This document shows positions 8,946 to 18,600 of a stretch of DNA of 64,000 nucleotides, in pieces (position 1 is the stretch's first letter; each line of letters starts with the position of its first letter). The DNA comes from Paludibacteraceae bacterium. Its GTDB lineage: Bacteria > Bacteroidota > Bacteroidia > Bacteroidales > Paludibacteraceae. Where the stretch lies: assembly GCA_024401495.1 (NCBI GenBank), contig JAKSKW010000001.1, positions 62,001 through 126,000 on the forward strand. The letters are read 5' to 3'. The notes below the pieces were generated by a model that saw nothing but the letters and a program-made list of their open reading frames with translations, was not told the origin of the DNA and did not search any database. Both the position numbers and the translations under genes were made by a program.

Positions 8946-8982
8946 CATTTATAATGGATTGAACGAAAAAAATTAACAAGAA

Positions 8983-10374
8983 ATGACACTTATAAAATCA
9001 ATTTCCGGAATCAGAGGAACAATTGGTGGTGGAACAGGCGATAACCTTACTCCACTTGACGTAGTAAAATTCACAGCAGCATTCGGCACTTGGATTTCTA
9101 AGAGATGTGGCAAGAAGGCAGCGACTATCGTTGTTGGTCGCGACGCGAGAATCTCTGGTCCAATGGTAGATTCAATCGTTACTGGAACACTAGTAGGTCT
9201 TGGAGTAAACGTTGTAAATATCGGTCTTGCATCTACTCCTACAACTGAGATCGCAGTTGTAAACGAGAAGGCAGACGGTGGTATCATCCTTACAGCAAGC
9301 CACAACCCTAAGCAGTGGAACGCGTTGAAGCTTCTTAACGAAAGAGGTGAGTTCCTTTCTGACGCTGACGGAAAAGAGGTGTTGAAGATGGCCGACAACG
9401 ACGAATACACATTCGCTGAGGTTGACAATCTTGGACAGGTAAAGAACGTAAACAACTACGATGATATCCATATCGATAAGGTTCTTGCTTTGAAGCTTGT
9501 TGACGTTGAGGCTATCAAGAAGGCTAACTTCACTGTAGCTATCGACTGTGTCAACTCTGTAGGTGGAAACATCCTTCCTAAGCTTCTTGAGCGTCTTGGC
9601 GTTAAGAACGTTAAGGGCTTGAACTGTGAGGCTACAGGACACTTCGCACACAACCCAGAGCCAATTCCAGCAAACTTGACTGGCATCGCTGACCTTTGCA
9701 AGAAGGAGAAGGTAGACGTCGGTTTCGTTGTTGACCCAGACGTTGACCGTTTGGCTATCATCACAGAGAACGGAGACATGTTCGGTGAGGAGTACACATT
9801 GGTATCAGTTGCCGACTATGTATTGAGCAAGACTCCAGGTAATACAGTTTCTAACCTAAGCTCAACACGTGCTCTACGCGACGTCACTAAGAAGCGAGGT
9901 GGTGTTTACAACGCTGCTGCGGTAGGTGAGGTTAACGTAACTACTAAGATGAAGGCTACAAACGCAGTCATCGGTGGTGAGGGTAACGGAGGAGTCATCT
10001 ATCCTGAAAGCCACTACGGTCGTGACGCTTTGGTTGGTATCGCATTGTTCTTGACTCACCTTGCAAACAAGGCAATCAAGGTCAGCGAGTTGAAGAAGGA
10101 GTACCCTCTATACTTCATCTCTAAGAACAAGATCCAGCTTACTCCAGACATCGACGTCGACAAGGTGCTTGCATCTATCAAGGAGGCTTACAAGAACGAA
10201 GAGGTTAACGACATCGACGGTGTTAAGATCGACTTCGCTGAGAGCTGGGTTCACTTGAGAAAATCTAACACAGAGCCAATCATCCGTATCTACTCTGAGG
10301 CTGCAACTGAGGCAGAGGCAGAGAAGGTAGCAAAGGAGATCATGGACGCTGTGGCTAAGATCACTAAGAAATAA
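8983..10374 (+). CDS. glmM: Phosphoglucosamine mutase (alpha-D-phosphohexomutase family)
   Basis: The 463-residue protein has the four phosphohexomutase domains: the catalytic serine loop TASHNP near residue 102, the metal loop DPDVDR near 252, the sugar-recognition loop GEGNGGVIYPE near 335 and the C-terminal phosphate-binding region RKSNTEPIIRIYSE near 427. It begins with SGIRGTIGGGTG, typical of Bacteroidetes proteins annotated as GlmM. Reaction: glucosamine-6-phosphate to glucosamine-1-phosphate, feeding UDP-GlcNAc and cell-wall synthesis. A phosphomannomutase role cannot be excluded from sequence alone. The codon choice (AAG, GAG, TTC) is strongly biased, as in typA and thrA, which suggests high expression. 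Confidence 0.85.
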   Translation: MTLIKSISGIRGTIGGGTGDNLTPLDVVKFTAAFGTWISKRCGKKAATIVVGRDARISGPMVDSIVTGTLVGLGVNVVNIGLASTPTTEIAVVNEKADGGIILTASHNPKQWNALKLLNERGEFLSDADGKEVLKMADNDEYTFAEVDNLGQVKNVNNYDDIHIDKVLALKLVDVEAIKKANFTVAIDCVNSVGGNILPKLLERLGVKNVKGLNCEATGHFAHNPEPIPANLTGIADLCKKEKVDVGFVVDPDVDRLAIITENGDMFGEEYTLVSVADYVLSKTPGNTVSNLSSTRALRDVTKKRGGVYNAAAVGEVNVTTKMKATNAVIGGEGNGGVIYPESHYGRDALVGIALFLTHLANKAIKVSELKKEYPLYFISKNKIQLTPDIDVDKVLASIKEAYKNEEVNDIDGVKIDFAESWVHLRKSNTEPIIRIYSEAATEAEAEKVAKEIMDAVAKITKK

Positions 10375-10408
10375 AAATCAAATTACTAACTACAAAAATT
10401 CAAAAAAA

Positions 10409-10906
10409 ATGAAAAAACATTTGCTAGCATTGCTTTCATGGTCAATGCTTTTCTTCGGAGCAGTTTCTATGACATCTTGTGGTGACGATGACGATGACGA
10501 CGACAAGACAGAGGTTAAGTCAAACTCAATCGTTGGTACTTGGACTGTTGACGAGGCAGCTTCTAACGGAGATGCAGACGAGGAGGGATGGAACGAGATC
10601 ACATTCAACGCTGATGGTACTTTCACTGCTCTTGACAACGGCAAGGTTGATATGACTGGAACTTATGCTCTTTCAGGAAACGACTTGAAGTTGGCTTACA
10701 AAGAAATGGGCGTAGAATACGTTATCGAGAAAGGTCACGTTGAGGAAGAGGAGGCTTACGGTATTAGCGTTAAGGTTCTTTTCAAGGAGTCTTCTCTTGT
10801 ATTTAACGGAAACGACAAGGCTACTTGGACTGTAGTTACAGAGATCGAGTCTATGGGATTTAAGACTTCTGACACTGAGATTACTGTATTGAACAGAAAG
10901 AAGTAA
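10409..10906 (+). CDS. Surface-type lipoprotein with lipocalin-like domain
   Basis: The 165-residue product has a signal peptide ending TSC followed by GDDDDDDD. An acidic tract right after the lipid-anchored Cys is the known surface-export signal of Bacteroidetes lipoproteins. The rest (SIVGTWTVDEA ... FNADGTFTALDNG ... GTYALSGNDLKLAY) matches lipocalin-like/DUF5004-type beta-barrel domains. It follows glmM by 34 bases and ends at a terminator, so it may share that transcript. Function unknown. Confidence 0.75.
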   Translation: MKKHLLALLSWSMLFFGAVSMTSCGDDDDDDDKTEVKSNSIVGTWTVDEAASNGDADEEGWNEITFNADGTFTALDNGKVDMTGTYALSGNDLKLAYKEMGVEYVIEKGHVEEEEAYGISVKVLFKESSLVFNGNDKATWTVVTEIESMGFKTSDTEITVLNRKK

Positions 10907-10926
10907 TTTCTAGAAAGAAGACAAAT

Positions 10927-10960
10927 AAAGCCGGGATGATGCAAGGCATTCCGGCTTTTT
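10927..10960 (+). terminator. Intrinsic terminator
   Basis: AAAGCCGGGATG pairs with CATTCCGGCTTT (one G-T pair), followed by T5. Confidence 0.8.
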
Positions 10961-11000
10961 ATATTTTGAATAATTAATCGCGACATAAAAATATAAAATT

Positions 11001-11777
11001 ATGAAAAAACACTTTTTAATGTTGGCCTCTTGGTCAATCTTAGCATTCGGAGCAGCAACATTCTCTTCTTGCGACGATGACGACGAGGTAGAGCTAAAGA
11101 AAGAGAACACTGACAACGGCAACCAGAATAATAATCAGAATGGTGGTGACAATCAAAACCAGAATGGCGACAATCAGGGTCAAAATGGCGACAATCAAGG
11201 CCAGAATGGTGGAAACAACCAGGACCAGAACGGTGGCGACAACCAGGGCCAGAATGGTAATGATGATCAAAACCAGAACGGTGGCGATGATCAGAATCAG
11301 AACGGCAATGACGACCAGAACCAGAATGGTAATGACGAGCCTTCTGCAGCTGATATATACAACCAATACAGTTCTCAAAGCGGTGCTCAGATCGTTGGTG
11401 ATGATGTTGTTTACACAGCTACAGCTCAGGGAGAAACAACTGTTATAATCATGGACTTCGATGGAGACGATATCGTTGGAGGTAAGGCTTACATGGATTT
11501 GAAGACAGTGGACGCAGCAAATGCAGCTTATGCGGAAGCTTTGGCTGAAGGATCTAATGTTGAGCTTGACGGCACAATCCTTATCTATACAATGACCGAT
11601 TCTGATGTTCAAGCATTTGATGGAGTTCCTAAAGACCAACTTGTAATGTTGATGACACTTGCAGGAGGAAATCTCGGTGGAGGTATCAGCGACATCATGA
11701 ATAATCTAGGAAACCTTGGAAACTTAGGCGGACTTGGTGGTTTGGGCGACCTTGGAAACCTTTTCGGTGGAAAATAA
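11001..11777 (+). CDS. Lipoprotein with Asn/Gln/Gly/Asp-rich repeat stalk
   Basis: The 258-residue protein has a lipoprotein signal (FSSC) followed by DDDDEVE, a surface-export-type tract. About 70 residues of imperfect NGDNQGQ / NGGDNQNQ repeats follow (residues about 38-112), then a globular part (AQIVGDDVVYTATAQGETTV) and a glycine/leucine-rich tail of LGNLGGLGG repeats. The first 30 residues are very similar to the upstream lipoprotein, so the signal region is probably a duplication. The repeat stalk probably projects the C-terminal domain from the surface. No enzyme motif is seen. Confidence 0.7.
   Translation: MKKHFLMLASWSILAFGAATFSSCDDDDEVELKKENTDNGNQNNNQNGGDNQNQNGDNQGQNGDNQGQNGGNNQDQNGGDNQGQNGNDDQNQNGGDDQNQNGNDDQNQNGNDEPSAADIYNQYSSQSGAQIVGDDVVYTATAQGETTVIIMDFDGDDIVGGKAYMDLKTVDAANAAYAEALAEGSNVELDGTILIYTMTDSDVQAFDGVPKDQLVMLMTLAGGNLGGGISDIMNNLGNLGNLGGLGGLGDLGNLFGGK
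11125..11337 (+). repeat. Minisatellite coding for the NQNG-type stalk
   Basis: Imperfect tandem units of the type CAGAATGGTGGCGACAATCA. Length variation between strains would be expected. Confidence 0.75.
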
Positions 11778-11799
11778 CCAGAATAAAGGCTATATATTT

Positions 11800-11829
11800 A
11801 GAGGAGGACTTCTGTTCTCCTCTTTTTTA
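11800..11829 (+). terminator. Intrinsic terminator
   Basis: AGAGGAG pairs with CTCCTCT (10-base loop) and is followed by T-rich DNA. Confidence 0.75.
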
Positions 11830-11862
11830 TTTCCCTTTTAAGAATCAAAAGTTTAACCTATT

Positions 11863-11896
11863 TTGTTGTAAAATTTCGTCTACAATCCTACCTTTG
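11863..11896 (+). promoter_or_regulatory. Promoter of the LRR-thioredoxin operon
   Basis: A TTG-type -33 region near 11863 and TACCTTTG at 11889-11896 fit the Bacteroidetes promoter. The -7 lies 20 bases before the ATG at 11917 and covers the alternative ATG at 11896. Confidence 0.6.
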
Positions 11897-11916
11897 TGTT
11901 TATAAAAAGCAATCAG

Positions 11917-13005
11917 ATGAAAAGATTTATCATTCTCACTCTATCCGTATTGCTCAATAGTGTCATGCTATGGGCTGCAGCACCTTTCTCTTTCTCATTC
12001 GATGAGACGACGGGAGAGGCGACGCTTCTGTCTGCCAACAAATCCATCTCGAAAGCGGTGGTGATTCCAGACAGTGTGGAGAATGGAGGAAAATATTACG
12101 TCGTGACAATGATTGCCAAACAGGCTTTCGCTAAATGTGGAAAGGTGGAGACGGTGAAACTTCCGTCGAAACTAAAGGAAATTGGTCCGACTGCTTTTGC
12201 TGAGTGCACCAAACTGAAATCGATTGCCATTCCTGAGGGAGTGGAGGTTGTGCCCCACCACTGTTTCTTCCTATGCAGTTCACTTGAGTCGGCAATCCTA
12301 CCGTCTACGCTAAAGATGATCGATCACGACGCGTTTATCGCGTGCAGAGCATTGCAAACGATACGTATTCCAAAGAGCGTCAGCCATATCAAATCGTGGG
12401 CTTTCGGAGAAAACCTTGCTCTTAAATCAGTAGTGTTTGAGCCAGGCAACACTCGCCTATCCATAGGTGACCATGCTTTCGACCGTAGCGGATTGGAGAC
12501 GGTGATAATTACATCTTTCGTAGATTCCCTTGGCGAATACGTTTTCAACGGCTGTAATGCCTTAAAATCAGCCACAATAGAGGCCAATTTCGACACTCTA
12601 CCTAAGATGACATTCCACGGATGTGAGAACATGTCAGAATTGTCGTTAAAAGGCACGATGAACGCCATTGCCTACGGAACCTTCTCCGACTGCAAGAAAC
12701 TGGCAAGCATCACACTCCCCGCATCATTGCAGGAGATTGGAGTGAACGCGTTTGACGGATGCAAAAGTTTGGCCAACATAAATCTGCAAGACCTCGCGTC
12801 GCTACACACAATCAGAGAGGCAGCATTTTCAGGATGCGAATCACTAACCCGCGTCGCACTGCCAAATGGAATTAAGAAAATAGAGGACGGCACCTTCATG
12901 AGCTGCCATTCATTGATAGAGATAACAGGAGAAAACGTAGAATCTGAGGCAGAGTTCTCATTCTACGATTGTCCAAATTTAAAAACTAAAAAATTCGCAA
13001 AATGA
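11917..13005 (+). CDS. Secreted BspA-type leucine-rich-repeat protein
   Basis: The 362-residue protein has a signal peptide (MKRFIILTLSVLLNSVML then WAAAP) and about ten LRR_5 / BspA-like repeats of 22-24 residues, of the type AFAKCGKVETVKLPSKLKEI. BspA-family repeats mediate adhesion in oral and gut Bacteroidetes and are also used as scaffolds. No C-terminal sorting domain is seen. Its stop overlaps the start of a thioredoxin lipoprotein (ATGA), so the two are co-translated. Confidence 0.8.
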   Translation: MKRFIILTLSVLLNSVMLWAAAPFSFSFDETTGEATLLSANKSISKAVVIPDSVENGGKYYVVTMIAKQAFAKCGKVETVKLPSKLKEIGPTAFAECTKLKSIAIPEGVEVVPHHCFFLCSSLESAILPSTLKMIDHDAFIACRALQTIRIPKSVSHIKSWAFGENLALKSVVFEPGNTRLSIGDHAFDRSGLETVIITSFVDSLGEYVFNGCNALKSATIEANFDTLPKMTFHGCENMSELSLKGTMNAIAYGTFSDCKKLASITLPASLQEIGVNAFDGCKSLANINLQDLASLHTIREAAFSGCESLTRVALPNGIKKIEDGTFMSCHSLIEITGENVESEAEFSFYDCPNLKTKKFAK

Positions 13006-13481
13006 AAAATTTTCTACGAGCAATAATAGCCATGCTATCCCTTTCGTGCTGCACACCAAAGAACGGAGTCGAGACACAGGCAAAAATGAAAGATGTGAAC
13101 AAGGAGTCGTCGGACGAGCATACTATCCCATCAATATCATACGACCAGTTTATCAGCAAAATCTATGATTTCGAGCACGATACGCTACAGAAGTGGACAA
13201 ACAAATCCAACCGTCCGATCGTGATTGATTTCTATGCCTCTTGGTGCGCACCATGCAAGAAAATCGCCCCAAGTTTGGAGGCATTGTCGAAAGAATATAA
13301 AGGCGACGTGGATTTCTACAAAGTCAACGCAGAAGAGGAGTCACGTCTTGCCATCGCATTCAACGTGCAGTCGCTTCCGACACTTATGTTCATTCCGAAA
13401 GAGGGAGATCCATATTTGAGCATCGGCTACATCTCTAAGGGAGAGATCAAATCAATCATCAAGGAATTGGTGAAGTATTGA
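13002..13481 (+). CDS. Thioredoxin-domain lipoprotein
   Basis: The 159-residue protein has a lipoprotein-type signal (LSLSC at about residues 12-16), a Ser/Glu/Lys-rich linker and a thioredoxin fold with the active site YASWCAPCKK near residue 80 and the cis-proline loop QSLPTLMF near 127. It probably acts on the periplasmic side as a thiol oxidoreductase. The ATGA overlap with the LRR gene suggests it may keep or form disulfides in that partner, whose repeats are Cys-rich (inference). Confidence 0.8.
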   Translation: MKNFLRAIIAMLSLSCCTPKNGVETQAKMKDVNKESSDEHTIPSISYDQFISKIYDFEHDTLQKWTNKSNRPIVIDFYASWCAPCKKIAPSLEALSKEYKGDVDFYKVNAEEESRLAIAFNVQSLPTLMFIPKEGDPYLSIGYISKGEIKSIIKELVKY

Positions 13482-13537
13482 GGAATGAACGCCTCCGACA
13501 CCTGCCGTGCAGTTAGCTGAGATTAACCACGCAATCA

Positions 13538-13613
13538 GGTCCAGCGGACCTGGTTCGCTTGCGACAATAGCCGATTCCATGTGTTCGGTCGAAGACTGAA
13601 TACATGGTGTCGG
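13538..13613. repeat. Family C dispersed repeat, copy 1
   Basis: It begins AGGTCCAGCGGACCT (a 6-bp hairpin arm) and ends ATGGTGTCGG, with a CCGATTCCA box inside. The second copy is at 44730-44800, just before the thiE-like gene. Copy 1 lies between a plus-strand thioredoxin gene and a minus-strand thioesterase gene. Confidence 0.75.
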
Positions 13614-13657
13614 TTTCATTGATTTCCGGATTATTCCCGACACCCGAATCCGACACA

Positions 13658-14131
13658 CTATTCTTCCTCCAAGAAGCATCCGTGGAAGCCGTAGTCTTTT
13701 TCCGACTCTTCTTTTGGCACAATATAGTATGTGCCTTCCGCTGATCCACACACTTCTCCTTCTGGCGACAAGAGTTCTATATGCAGTGCTACAAACTTGC
13801 GTAAGTCTTTGACCTTTGTTGCCTTAAGTTTTATTTCCGGCCAAGATGATTTCACACTTTTAATGAATTTCACTTCCAACTTGGCAGTGACTGTTGCTGA
13901 CTGCTTGAAGTAGTGAACCCACCATGCTCCGACCTCATCGAGCATCAACGACTGGATACCTCCGTGCACTACTCCACTCCATCCGTCGTAATGTGGTTTA
14001 CTCTTCCATATTCCGATCATCTCTTCTCCTTCAACGTAGAATTCCATCTTCAATCCGATGGGGTTTGTTGGGGAACAAGCAATGCAATCATATCCTTCTT
14101 GTCCAAGCCAAGGACTTCTTACTTTCTTCAT
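13658..14131 (-). CDS. PaaI-family hotdog thioesterase
   Basis: The 157-residue hotdog protein has the signature GVVHGGIQSLMLDEVGAW near residue 54 (HGG motif and the helix acidic residue), as in PaaI/DUF4442-type acyl-CoA thioesterases. An N-terminal Cys pair (CIACSPTNPIGLKM) is typical of the Bacteroidetes group. Expected role: hydrolysis of acyl- or aryl-acyl-CoA in the cytoplasm, substrate unknown. A family E element lies upstream of its start. Confidence 0.75.
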   Translation of the reverse strand: MKKVRSPWLGQEGYDCIACSPTNPIGLKMEFYVEGEEMIGIWKSKPHYDGWSGVVHGGIQSLMLDEVGAWWVHYFKQSATVTAKLEVKFIKSVKSSWPEIKLKATKVKDLRKFVALHIELLSPEGEVCGSAEGTYYIVPKEESEKDYGFHGCFLEEE

Positions 14132-14181
14132 TGTATATTTCTAAATAAAACTATGTCAATCAAGTTTCGCGAGTAGTTTAG

Positions 14182-14402
14182 AACAGAAAACGTGCCTAAC
14201 AAATAAACAACTTCGTTGTGTTGGCACTGGAAAACAGACATCAAAATGTCTTGAAAACGCCTAACTCGGAAAACAAAAACATAAGAAAACTTCGAACATG
14301 GTTTTCATTTGTTAATGTTTTCCCCGTTTTGGGGTTTTCCAGAACAAACGAGTTTGTGGGTTTTCCAAGCGTGAAATATATTATAAAACGCTGTTTTCTG
14401 TT
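14182..14402. mobile_element. Family E MITE-like element, copy 1
   Basis: A 221-bp element with ends AACAGAAAACG and CGCTGTTTTCTGTT, closely similar along its length to 21911-22129. Inside are several small hairpins: CAACTTCGTTG, GACATCAAAATGTC, CCCCGTTTTGGGG and ACAAACGAGTTTGT. No reading frame is conserved between copies. The 391-base gap 14132-14522 holds this element and nothing else recognisable. Confidence 0.75.
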
Positions 14403-14522
14403 GTATTAAACTCGTTGACAATACATACGAAAATTGAATTGTGCAATTATTTGTCCATAATAAATGCGGAATTAGAATTCAATCTTAATTCCGCATTCAG
14501 TATTTCGAATTTATAATTTCTA

Positions 14523-15548
14523 TCAAATTGTAACTTTTGCGAATGGTGGTAGCGAGACGTCGCTGAAATCGCCATCTTTGTATTTGAAATAACCTGTGAT
14601 GCCGACCATAGCAGCGTTATCGGTAGTGTAGCCAAACTTTGGAATGTAGATGTTCCACTTGTAGCGACGGGCGTGATCCTCGAATGCAGCTCTCAAAGCT
14701 GAGTTTGCCGACACTCCACCTGCCACAGCGACGTGGTTGATTCCTGTCTGCTTTACAGCCTTACGAAGCTTGTCCATCAAGATGTCCACCACAGTTGTCT
14801 GCAATGACGCGCATAAGTCGTTGACATTCTCTGCCACAAAGTTTTCATTCTTAGCGATCTCGTCACGCAAAGTGTAAAGGAACGACGTCTTCAAGCCACT
14901 GAAACTATAATCCAAACCAGGGATATGTGGTTTGCAGAACTTGAATGCCTCTGGATTTCCCTCTTTAGCCAACTTGTCCACAACTGGGCCACCAGGGTAA
15001 GGCAAGCCCATCACCTTAGCGCATTTGTCGAATGCCTCACCAGCAGCGTCGTCGATAGTCTGACCGATGATATTCATCTTGTTGTAGTTTTCCACCAACA
15101 CAATCTGTGAGTTTCCTCCTGACACAAGAAGGCATAGGAATGGGAATGGCGGACACTTGTGGTCTTCACCCTTTTCTTCGATGAAATGGGCTAAAATATG
15201 AGCCTGAAGATGGTTGACATCAATCAACGGAATTCCCAACGACAACGAGAAACCCTTAGCAAACGATGTGCCGACCATAAGGCTACCCATCAATCCCGGA
15301 CCTCGTGTGTAAGCCACAGCATTAAGATCCTCCTTCTTCAATCCAGAACGCTTGATTGCCTCACTCACCACAGGGACAATGTTCTGCTGATGAGCTCGTG
15401 AAGCCAACTCTGGCACCACTCCACCGTAACTTTCATGCACCTTTTGGCTCGCAACCACGTTGGACAAAAGGATATTGTCCTGTAAAACGGCAGCAGAAGT
15501 GTCGTCGCACGAAGATTCTATCGCTAAAATGTTTATTGACATTTTCAA
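14523..15548 (-). CDS. tsaD: tRNA N6-threonylcarbamoyladenosine transferase TsaD
   Basis: The 341-residue protein has the ASKHA-fold TsaD motifs: AIESSCDDTSAAV at the N-terminus, the metal-binding histidines in NHLQAHILAHF near residue 110, LVSGGNSQIVLV, the GGVSANSALR region near 279 and TDNAAMVG near 315. It transfers the threonylcarbamoyl group to A37 of ANN-decoding tRNAs together with TsaB/TsaE. Full length for the family. The gene is divergent from tamB across an 81-bp spacer. Confidence 0.95.
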   Translation of the reverse strand: MKMSINILAIESSCDDTSAAVLQDNILLSNVVASQKVHESYGGVVPELASRAHQQNIVPVVSEAIKRSGLKKEDLNAVAYTRGPGLMGSLMVGTSFAKGFSLSLGIPLIDVNHLQAHILAHFIEEKGEDHKCPPFPFLCLLVSGGNSQIVLVENYNKMNIIGQTIDDAAGEAFDKCAKVMGLPYPGGPVVDKLAKEGNPEAFKFCKPHIPGLDYSFSGLKTSFLYTLRDEIAKNENFVAENVNDLCASLQTTVVDILMDKLRKAVKQTGINHVAVAGGVSANSALRAAFEDHARRYKWNIYIPKFGYTTDNAAMVGITGYFKYKDGDFSDVSLPPFAKVTI

Positions 15549-15565
15549 ATCTTTTTAATTATCAT

Positions 15566-15573
15566 TAACTTTG
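15566..15573 (+). promoter_or_regulatory. -7 element (TAACTTTG) of tamB
   Basis: TAACTTTG fits TAnnTTTG and predicts a transcript starting near 15580, upstream of the GTG at 15630. Confidence 0.55.
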
Positions 15574-15629
15574 TAGCATTATTCAATGACTGCAAAATTT
15601 ATACAAAGATAAAAAAACTTACTTACATA

Positions 15630-18600
15630 GTGCTTATTCTTGCCGCACTTGTTTTCTCCTTATTTACAGCGGCGTATTTTGTATTGCAAAATGAGCAACT
15701 ACAAAGTAAGGTTGTACGCAAAGTGACGAAGGATCTCGAAGTGCGTACAGGAGCAGATGTGTCATTGGATCGTATCGATTGGAACTTTCCCAACGCATTT
15801 ATCATCAATCAGTTATATATCTCCGACGAAGAGAAAGACACCTTGCTTTACGTAGACAGAGCCAAGGTGACGCTTAATGTGCTGCCTCTTTTCAAGTCGT
15901 GCATCAGTTTCCGTACTATCCAGTTTACCGAAGCCGACGCGAGGATAAAATATCTGAAGGAGCGTCAGAAATACAACTACGATTTTCTCGTGGATGCGTT
16001 CTCCACACCCAACGACACCACTTCATTCGACTGGGATTTCGATATCGAGTCGCTCGCATTCACTAATTGCAAAATGGATTTTATCGCCGACGACGAGATA
16101 TCTCACGTCGACAGCGCTTTCTGCCCGCAACATATCTCGTTAAACGACATCAACGGAGCCTTGTTCATCAAGGAATCGATGTTCAACGATGCGCAGGAAT
16201 ACCGATTGCACCGTCTACACTTCAAAGAGAGATCGGGATTGGAATTGAGCAATCTTTCCACTACCATGACCGTCACCGAGAACGAAATCAAATTCGACGA
16301 ATTCGTGACACAGACGCAAAACAGCCAATTGGCACTGTCACACGCGTCGATCCAACTTCCAAAAATCAGAGAGAATTTTCACCGTTATACCGACAGTAAG
16401 ATTGACATCGCCTTGAAGCCATCGAATATCCATCTTGCCGATTTCTCCGCACTATTCCACTCGTTCCGCAACTCCAAAGACGATATCAGATTGAGCGGAA
16501 GCATCATCGGATCAAAACATGAGATGAATCTTAAATCGCTTCAAATGGATATGGGAGAGACGATGACTTTCGACGCGGATTTCAAATTCACAGACATTTT
16601 CAGCATTGACTCTATCGGTATCGACGTAAAATTCAATTCTATCACATTGACCGCCTCCGACGCCAAGAAACTAGGACAGTTGATCATCGACAGACCTGTC
16701 TATCTTCCTCCTGTCGCCGACTCTCTTGGATTGATTAGATTCTCAGGAAACGTCAACGGTAAATTCAAAGAGTTGTATGCAGACGGAGAACTATCTACAG
16801 ATGGTGGCAATATCACAACCGACGTGGTGATAAAAGCCAACGACAACAAGTACGAAAAATTCGGCATCATCGGTGCCACATCAGCGAAGAATTTCGACCT
16901 TACCAAACTGTTCGGAAAAGAGAGTGGGTTAGGCAAGACCGCGTTTGAACTTGAAGTGGACATTCAGAAAGTCGAGGCAGAAAAGTTTGATATGGAACTT
17001 GCCGGAAAGATCGACACGATCTACTTCAAGGACTATCTATACCAGGGTGTGACTCTAAATGGAAAACTTAACGACAGAAGCTACACCGGTAATTTCTCAC
17101 TAAAAGACGATAATATCACCTGCGAATTTGAAGGAAACGTCAATATGAAGCACAGGGATATACCAGTGATGAATTTCACCGCAAGCATCAAGGACGCCAA
17201 TATCGACAAACTGAACTGGATAGAGTCGGAGGATCCGATCACCGTCTCATTCGATATCACCACAAACTGTACAGGAAAGACCATCGACGACCTATCTGGT
17301 TCGGTCACACTCGACAATTTCCTTTGCACGCGTGGCGACAGATATTTGTATCTCAACCTTTTCACTCTCAACACAGTGCCAGCCAAGAACGGCAAGAAGC
17401 GAATCAACGTCATCTCCGACTACATAAATGGAAATGTGGAGGGAAGATACTCCTTTGTAACGTTGGTCGACAACATGAAGCAGATCGCATACTCATATCT
17501 GCCGACGTTGAAAGAGATGGACACCAAATATATAGAGCCAACATCGTCGGAGAGTGACAACGACTTCTCTTTCAACTTTACGATTGAGAATACAGAGCCA
17601 ATCAATGATATCTTCGAACTTCCTGTTGTGATCCAGCAGAAAAGTTCACTGAAAGGATTCATCAACGACAGCACAAAGAAATTCCAGTTGAGATTCGAAG
17701 CCCCACTTTTCATATACAACGACAACATCGTGGAGGATGCGTTGCTTTTGGTGGAAAATCCACATGACGACCTTAAGGTGGTCTGCCGATCAACTTATTC
17801 TGATCCAGACAAACGCAGATTCCCCTACTATATCAGTTTGAATTCCAACGCCAAAAACGACAACCTCGATTTGCGTCTGTCGTTCAGCAATTCGGAGGAT
17901 GTGACATACAGTGGAAACTTATCGTTGAAGACGGCGTTGAAAGGCTACACCAAAGAGGGATTGTCGGCTGACATCTCAATCATCCCGTCGAAAGTGGTAA
18001 TCAAGGATTCGGTGTGGAGCATCGGAGCCGGAGAAATTGCGCTGCGTCCGAAGCTACTCGACGTCAAGAAATTTGAAATTGAGAACAGCTACCAGAAATT
18101 CCATGCGCAAGGAAAAACGACGGATTTGAAAGACGATAGTTTGAGAATCTGGTTCACTGACCTCGACGTCACTCAGTTCAGCAAAATCCTTGACAACAAA
18201 TATATCACATTCGGAGGAATCGGAGACGGTGATTTCTACTTGACAAAGTTGTTCAGCAATCCTACAATTGAAGGAAAACTCGGTTTGTATGACGCGTATC
18301 TCAACAATTATCCGTTTGGAGACATGCAAGCAGAGTTTGGCTACGACAAGAAGAACAACACACTCATCTTCGGAACCGATGTGATTACCGCATGGGAGAC
18401 ACACGAGAAGAGTGTTATCGACGGAGCTGTCTATTTTGATAATGACTCTCTGTTTATCGACGGTAAGCTTCGTGACATCGACATGAAATTCCTTCGTATC
18501 TGGCTCGACGGAGTATTAAGCAACAACACGGGAGTGCTTAACACCGATGTCTTGGCATACGGAAAATTCGACAATATCGGGCTTGAGGGTATGGGACTTG

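Noticed and set aside
9190..10059. Open frames antisense to glmM
   Set aside because: They arise from the biased codons of glmM and have no promoter or recognisable product; the same holds for antisense frames in thrA, typA, thiC and the helicase gene.
10409..11777. Possible toxin pair of the two acidic lipoproteins
   Set aside because: Both have ordinary lipoprotein signals and each has its own terminator; nothing suggests a toxin or immunity role.
14218..14409. 63-codon open frame on the plus strand
   Set aside because: It lies wholly in family E copy 1, and the matching frame is broken in copy 2.
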